DNA of 6,600 nucleotides from DASWOJ01 sp036398775 (lineage in GTDB: Bacteria > Pseudomonadota > Alphaproteobacteria > Acetobacterales > Acetobacteraceae): assembly GCA_036398775.1 (NCBI GenBank), contig DASWOJ010000021.1, positions 1 through 6,600 on the forward strand, given 5' to 3'. Made by a program: the position numbers and the translations under genes. This document shows, piece after piece, positions 4,274 through 6,600 of this stretch (its first letter is position 1; each line of letters starts with the position of its first letter). The notes under the pieces are model-generated. The model was not told the DNA's origin. It saw nothing but the letters and a program-made list of their open reading frames with translations, and did no database searches.

Positions 4274-6397
4274 TCAGCCCCCGGCCCTGTCAAGTTGCTC
4301 CAGGACGGCAGCCTCGGTCAGTATCTGCGGCAGCACGGTTGGCGTCCCTGACCCGGCGGGATAGAAGACATAAAGCGGCACCCCGTCACGGCCATGCTCC
4401 CGCAGGAACGCGGTGATGGCCGGGTCGCCGCGGGTCCAATCGCCCTTCAGGTAGGCCACCCGGTGGGTGGCGAAGGCGTCCCGCACGGCGGCAGGGGCCA
4501 GGGCGACACGCTCGTTGACCAGGCAGGACACGCACCAGGCCGCGGTCATGTTGACGAACACCGGACGCCCGTCCGCGCGCAGGCTGGCCAGGCGGGCGGG
4601 GGTGTATGGCTCGACTCCCTCGGTTGCCGCGGCCTCCGCCTGGGCTGCAGGCGCCGCGCCCAAGCCCGGCAGCAGGGCGGCAGCGAGCGCCACGGCGGCG
4701 AGTGCGGCGCCACGGCCCAGCCAGCGGCCGCCGGACGCCTGCGCCAGCCCGTAGGACCAGGCGGCGAAGCCCACCAGCAGCAGGCCGCCCAGCGCCGCCA
4801 GCACGCCGTCCGGCCCGGCCTGCTGGCTGATGACCCAGACCAGCCAGGCCGCGGCGGCATACATCGGAAAGGCCAGCACGCCGCGCAGCACGTCCATCCA
4901 GGCGCCGGGCCGCGGCAGCAGCCGCGCCGCGCCGGGCAGCAGGGCCAGCACGGCATAGGGCGCGGCCAGGCCCAGCCCCAACGCCCCGAACACCAGCACC
5001 GTGACGGCAGCCGGGGCCGCCAGCGCCGCCGCGATAGCCGCGCCCATGAACGGCGCCGTGCATGGGGTCGCCACCAGCACCGCCAGCGCCCCGGTGGCGA
5101 AGCTGCCGGCGTGACCGCCGCGCGACGCCAGCCCCTGCCCCGCACCGGCCAGCCGTCCGCCGACCTGGAACACCCCGGACAGGTTCAGCCCCACGCCGAA
5201 CAGCACCCACGCCATCGCCGCGACGAAGGCCGGGGACTGGAACTGGAACCCCCATCCCACCGCGCCGCCCGCCGCCCGCAGGGCCAGCAGGGCGCCGCCC
5301 AGTGCGCCGAACGCCACCATTACGCCCGCCGTGTAGGACAAGGCATGCCGCCGCACCTCGCCCAGCGCCGCGCCGGACATGCGGGCCAGCGCCATCGCCT
5401 TCATCGCGAGCACGGGGAACACGCAGGGCATCAGGTTCAGCAGCAGCCCGCCCAGCAGCGCCAGCAGCAGCGTCTGCGCCAACGGGGCCGCAGCGAGAGC
5501 GGCGGCAGGGGCCGCGGCAAGGGCGGCGGCAGGGGCCGCGGCAAGGGCGGCGGCCGGGGCCGCGCCGGGCTTTGCTGCGACATCGAGGTAGGTTTCCTGC
5601 CCGCCGGTGTCACGCAGCACCACCGTCCCAGCCAGGCCAGCCACAGCCGCAGCCGCAGCGGCTTGGCCCGGCTGCGGCATCCCCCGCTTCAGCACCAGGG
5701 AAACCTCGCCGTCGCCCGCCACCAGCCGCTGCGGCGCGGCGTTCTCGACCGCTCCGTCGCTGCCCGGGAAGAACCAGGCATCCCGCACCGCCGCCGCCGA
5801 CAGCCCGGCGCCGCGCAGGGTCAGCGTGCCATCCGGCGCGACCGTCGCCGGGAATGGCGAAGGGCGCGGCATCCGCGCATTGGCGGCGGCAAACAGCGGC
5901 GCCTGCGCGGACGGCGCCAGGATGCCCGGCGGCAGGTCCCCAGGTTGCAGGTCCAGGGTGAAGCGTCCCTCTTCCGGCACGCAGATATGCTCGCACACCA
6001 GCCAGGTCGCGGACGCCTCGACGTGCAGCGGGCCGGCGCCGGGCGTGACGGCAACCGGCAGCAGCACCTCCCCGGTGTAGCCGTAGGTCATCAGCGGCCC
6101 CTCGGCCAGGCGCACCGGGGTCGGCCATTGCAGGTCGCCTGCCGTGGCTCCGGCCGGCAGGGTCAATGTCAGCTCGGGCGGCACGCCGGCGTCGCCGGGA
6201 TTGCGCCAATAGGTGTGCCAGCCCGGCGCCAGGCGCATGCGCAGGCCCAGCCGCAAGGGCTGCCCGGCCCGGACCGCGTCCGTGTCGGACACCAGCGTCA
6301 CGGTGGCGCGGCTGCTGCGCACTGCAGCGCTTTCCCCGGCCCAGGCCGGCATGGCCGCCAGGAAGGCTAGGGGCAGCAGCACGGCAAGTCGGATCAT
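4274..6397 (-). CDS. dsbD: DsbD/ScsB-type thiol:disulfide interchange protein
   Basis: This 707-residue inner-membrane protein moves electrons from cytoplasmic thioredoxin to the periplasm, keeping client thiols reduced. Order of domains: signal peptide (1-20, cut after AWA); periplasmic N-terminal domain (about 25-270) with 'GWHTYWRNPGDAG' (59-71), 'YGYTGEVLLPV' (105-115) and a C135xxxC139 pair in 'WLVCEHICV'; an Ala/Pro linker (278-304); a CcdA-like membrane domain of about eight helices (306-580) with the two key cysteines C325 ('NLMPCVFP') and C446 ('ATPCTAPF'); and a periplasmic thioredoxin domain with W621-C622-V-S-C625. All three redox pairs are intact. The CxxxC N-terminal pair and 'WCVSCLVNE' are closer to the ScsB (suppressor of copper sensitivity) branch than to E. 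coli DsbD. I chose the ATG at 6397 because it has GAGGA six bases upstream and begins the signal peptide; the in-frame ATG at 6457 would add 20 unlikely residues and cover the promoter region. It diverges from hrpB. Confidence 0.95.
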   Translation of the reverse strand: MIRLAVLLPLAFLAAMPAWAGESAAVRSSRATVTLVSDTDAVRAGQPLRLGLRMRLAPGWHTYWRNPGDAGVPPELTLTLPAGATAGDLQWPTPVRLAEGPLMTYGYTGEVLLPVAVTPGAGPLHVEASATWLVCEHICVPEEGRFTLDLQPGDLPPGILAPSAQAPLFAAANARMPRPSPFPATVAPDGTLTLRGAGLSAAAVRDAWFFPGSDGAVENAAPQRLVAGDGEVSLVLKRGMPQPGQAAAAAAVAGLAGTVVLRDTGGQETYLDVAAKPGAAPAAALAAAPAAALAAAPAAALAAAPLAQTLLLALLGGLLLNLMPCVFPVLAMKAMALARMSGAALGEVRRHALSYTAGVMVAFGALGGALLALRAAGGAVGWGFQFQSPAFVAAMAWVLFGVGLNLSGVFQVGGRLAGAGQGLASRGGHAGSFATGALAVLVATPCTAPFMGAAIAAALAAPAAVTVLVFGALGLGLAAPYAVLALLPGAARLLPRPGAWMDVLRGVLAFPMYAAAAWLVWVISQQAGPDGVLAALGGLLLVGFAAWSYGLAQASGGRWLGRGAALAAVALAAALLPGLGAAPAAQAEAAATEGVEPYTPARLASLRADGRPVFVNMTAAWCVSCLVNERVALAPAAVRDAFATHRVAYLKGDWTRGDPAITAFLREHGRDGVPLYVFYPAGSGTPTVLPQILTEAAVLEQLDRAGG
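5484..5564 (-). repeat. 24-bp tandem repeat in the DsbD-like linker (3.4 copies)
   Basis: Three 24-base units (5484-5507, 5508-5531, 5532-5555) and a 9-base remnant follow each other. Units two and three differ by one base; unit one differs at a few. In the minus-strand gene they encode an eight-residue Ala/Pro/Leu unit, APAAALAA, three times at about residues 281-304, between the periplasmic domain and the first membrane helix. Because the unit is a multiple of three, copy-number change would keep the frame. Confidence 0.9.
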
Positions 6398-6487
6398 GCG
6401 GAGTCCTCGCGTCACACGGCATATAAGGGCGTTCCAAGGCCGAGTGCCACTTCGCATCGGCGCCGCGCCGGGCTACGCGGTGGCGCC
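6398..6487. promoter_or_regulatory. Divergent dsbD/hrpB intergenic region
   Basis: Ninety bases separate two divergent starts. The only AT-rich spot is ATATAA at 6421-6426. Read leftward it is TTATAT, 24 bases from the dsbD ATG, fitting a -10 element with a short leader; read rightward TATAAG (6422-6427) could serve hrpB. No good -35 is visible for either. Minus-strand TGGCAC lies 17 bases upstream of TTATAT, but the spacing does not fit sigma-54. GGCGCC at 6459-6464 and again at 6482-6487 forms an inverted repeat that abuts the hrpB ATG. The dsbD ribosome site is GAGGA at 6408-6404. Confidence 0.35.
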
Positions 6488-6600
6488 ATGCTGCCAGACC
6501 TTCCCGTTGCCGATGCCCTGCCGGCCCTGCTCGCTGCCCTGGAGCGCGGCGGCAACGCCGTCCTCGTCGCCCCGCCCGGCGCCGGCAAGACCACGCTGGT
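6488..6600 (+). CDS. hrpB: ATP-dependent helicase HrpB, N-terminal fragment
   Basis: Thirty-seven codons are visible, beginning MLPDLPVADALPALLAALER and reaching a Walker A motif 'APPGAGKTT' at residues 28-36. The pattern 'LPV...LP.LL.AL......VL.APPGAGKTT' is characteristic of HrpB, a DExH-box helicase of the DEAH/RHA group of about 800 residues. Its physiological role in most bacteria is poorly known. The ATG lacks a clear Shine-Dalgarno and follows directly on one arm of a GC-rich inverted repeat. The gene is cut by the window end, so motifs beyond the P-loop cannot be checked; a related HrpA-type helicase is less likely because HrpA has a longer N-terminal lead before the P-loop. Confidence 0.88.
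   Translation, partial: MLPDLPVADALPALLAALERGGNAVLVAPPGAGKTTL

Noticed and set aside
4394..6370. 658-codon + strand open frame opposite dsbD
   Set aside because: Gln/Arg/Gly-rich antisense reading of a clearly recognised gene; no domain or signal in it.
6425..6450. Sigma-54-like TGGCAC element on the minus strand upstream of dsbD
   Set aside because: The distance from the GG to the next GG is 11 rather than the required 10 to a GC, and the TTGC element is absent.
6398..6457. Extended DsbD start at 6457
   Set aside because: The 20 extra residues precede an intact signal peptide and lack a ribosome site, whereas the ATG at 6397 has GAGGA at the right distance.

Overview
The window is ordinary-looking chromosomal DNA from a very GC-rich bacterium. 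The gene types (Hsp33, a ScsB/DsbD-type reductase, HrpB, a YXWXGXW-type lipoprotein, several Pro/Ala-rich envelope proteins) and the strong GC preference at third codon positions suggest an alphaproteobacterium, most likely of the Rhodospirillales/Acetobacteraceae group. That placement is inference from protein style, not from a marker gene. I see no tRNA, rRNA, CRISPR array, insertion sequence or phage gene.

Layout, left to right. The first 98 bases hold the N-terminus of a leftward gene, probably a major facilitator transporter. It diverges across 73 bp from hslO (172-1131, +), which encodes the redox-regulated chaperone Hsp33. One base after the hslO stop comes a 208-residue lipoprotein of unknown function (1133-1759, +), probably translationally coupled to hslO. 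A 237-bp non-coding stretch follows, with a weak terminator candidate and a degenerate CtrA-like TTAA-N7-TTTA box. Next is an unrecognised two-gene unit: a GTG-started 487-residue protein (1997-3460, +) that looks like an ExeA/GspA-type AAA domain that has lost its nucleotide-binding motifs, followed by a membrane helix and a long Pro/Ser/Arg-rich tail; and a 91-residue exported Pro/Gln-rich protein (3504-3779, +).

The + strand unit meets a leftward unit at a 9-bp perfect inverted repeat (3786-3828), a likely two-way terminator. The leftward unit is a 98-residue lipoprotein with tryptophan/glycine repeats (4129-3833, -) preceded by a large DsbD/ScsB-type disulfide reductase (6397-4274, -) that carries three copies of a 24-bp repeat in an Ala/Pro linker. 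DsbD diverges across 90 bp from the start of hrpB (6488 onward, +), which runs off the window.

The common theme is envelope and redox maintenance: Hsp33 senses oxidation in the cytoplasm, the DsbD-like protein carries reducing power to the periplasm, and four of the other products carry signal peptides, lipoboxes or membrane helices. The least explained part is 1760-3830, the degenerate ExeA-like protein and its small secreted neighbour.
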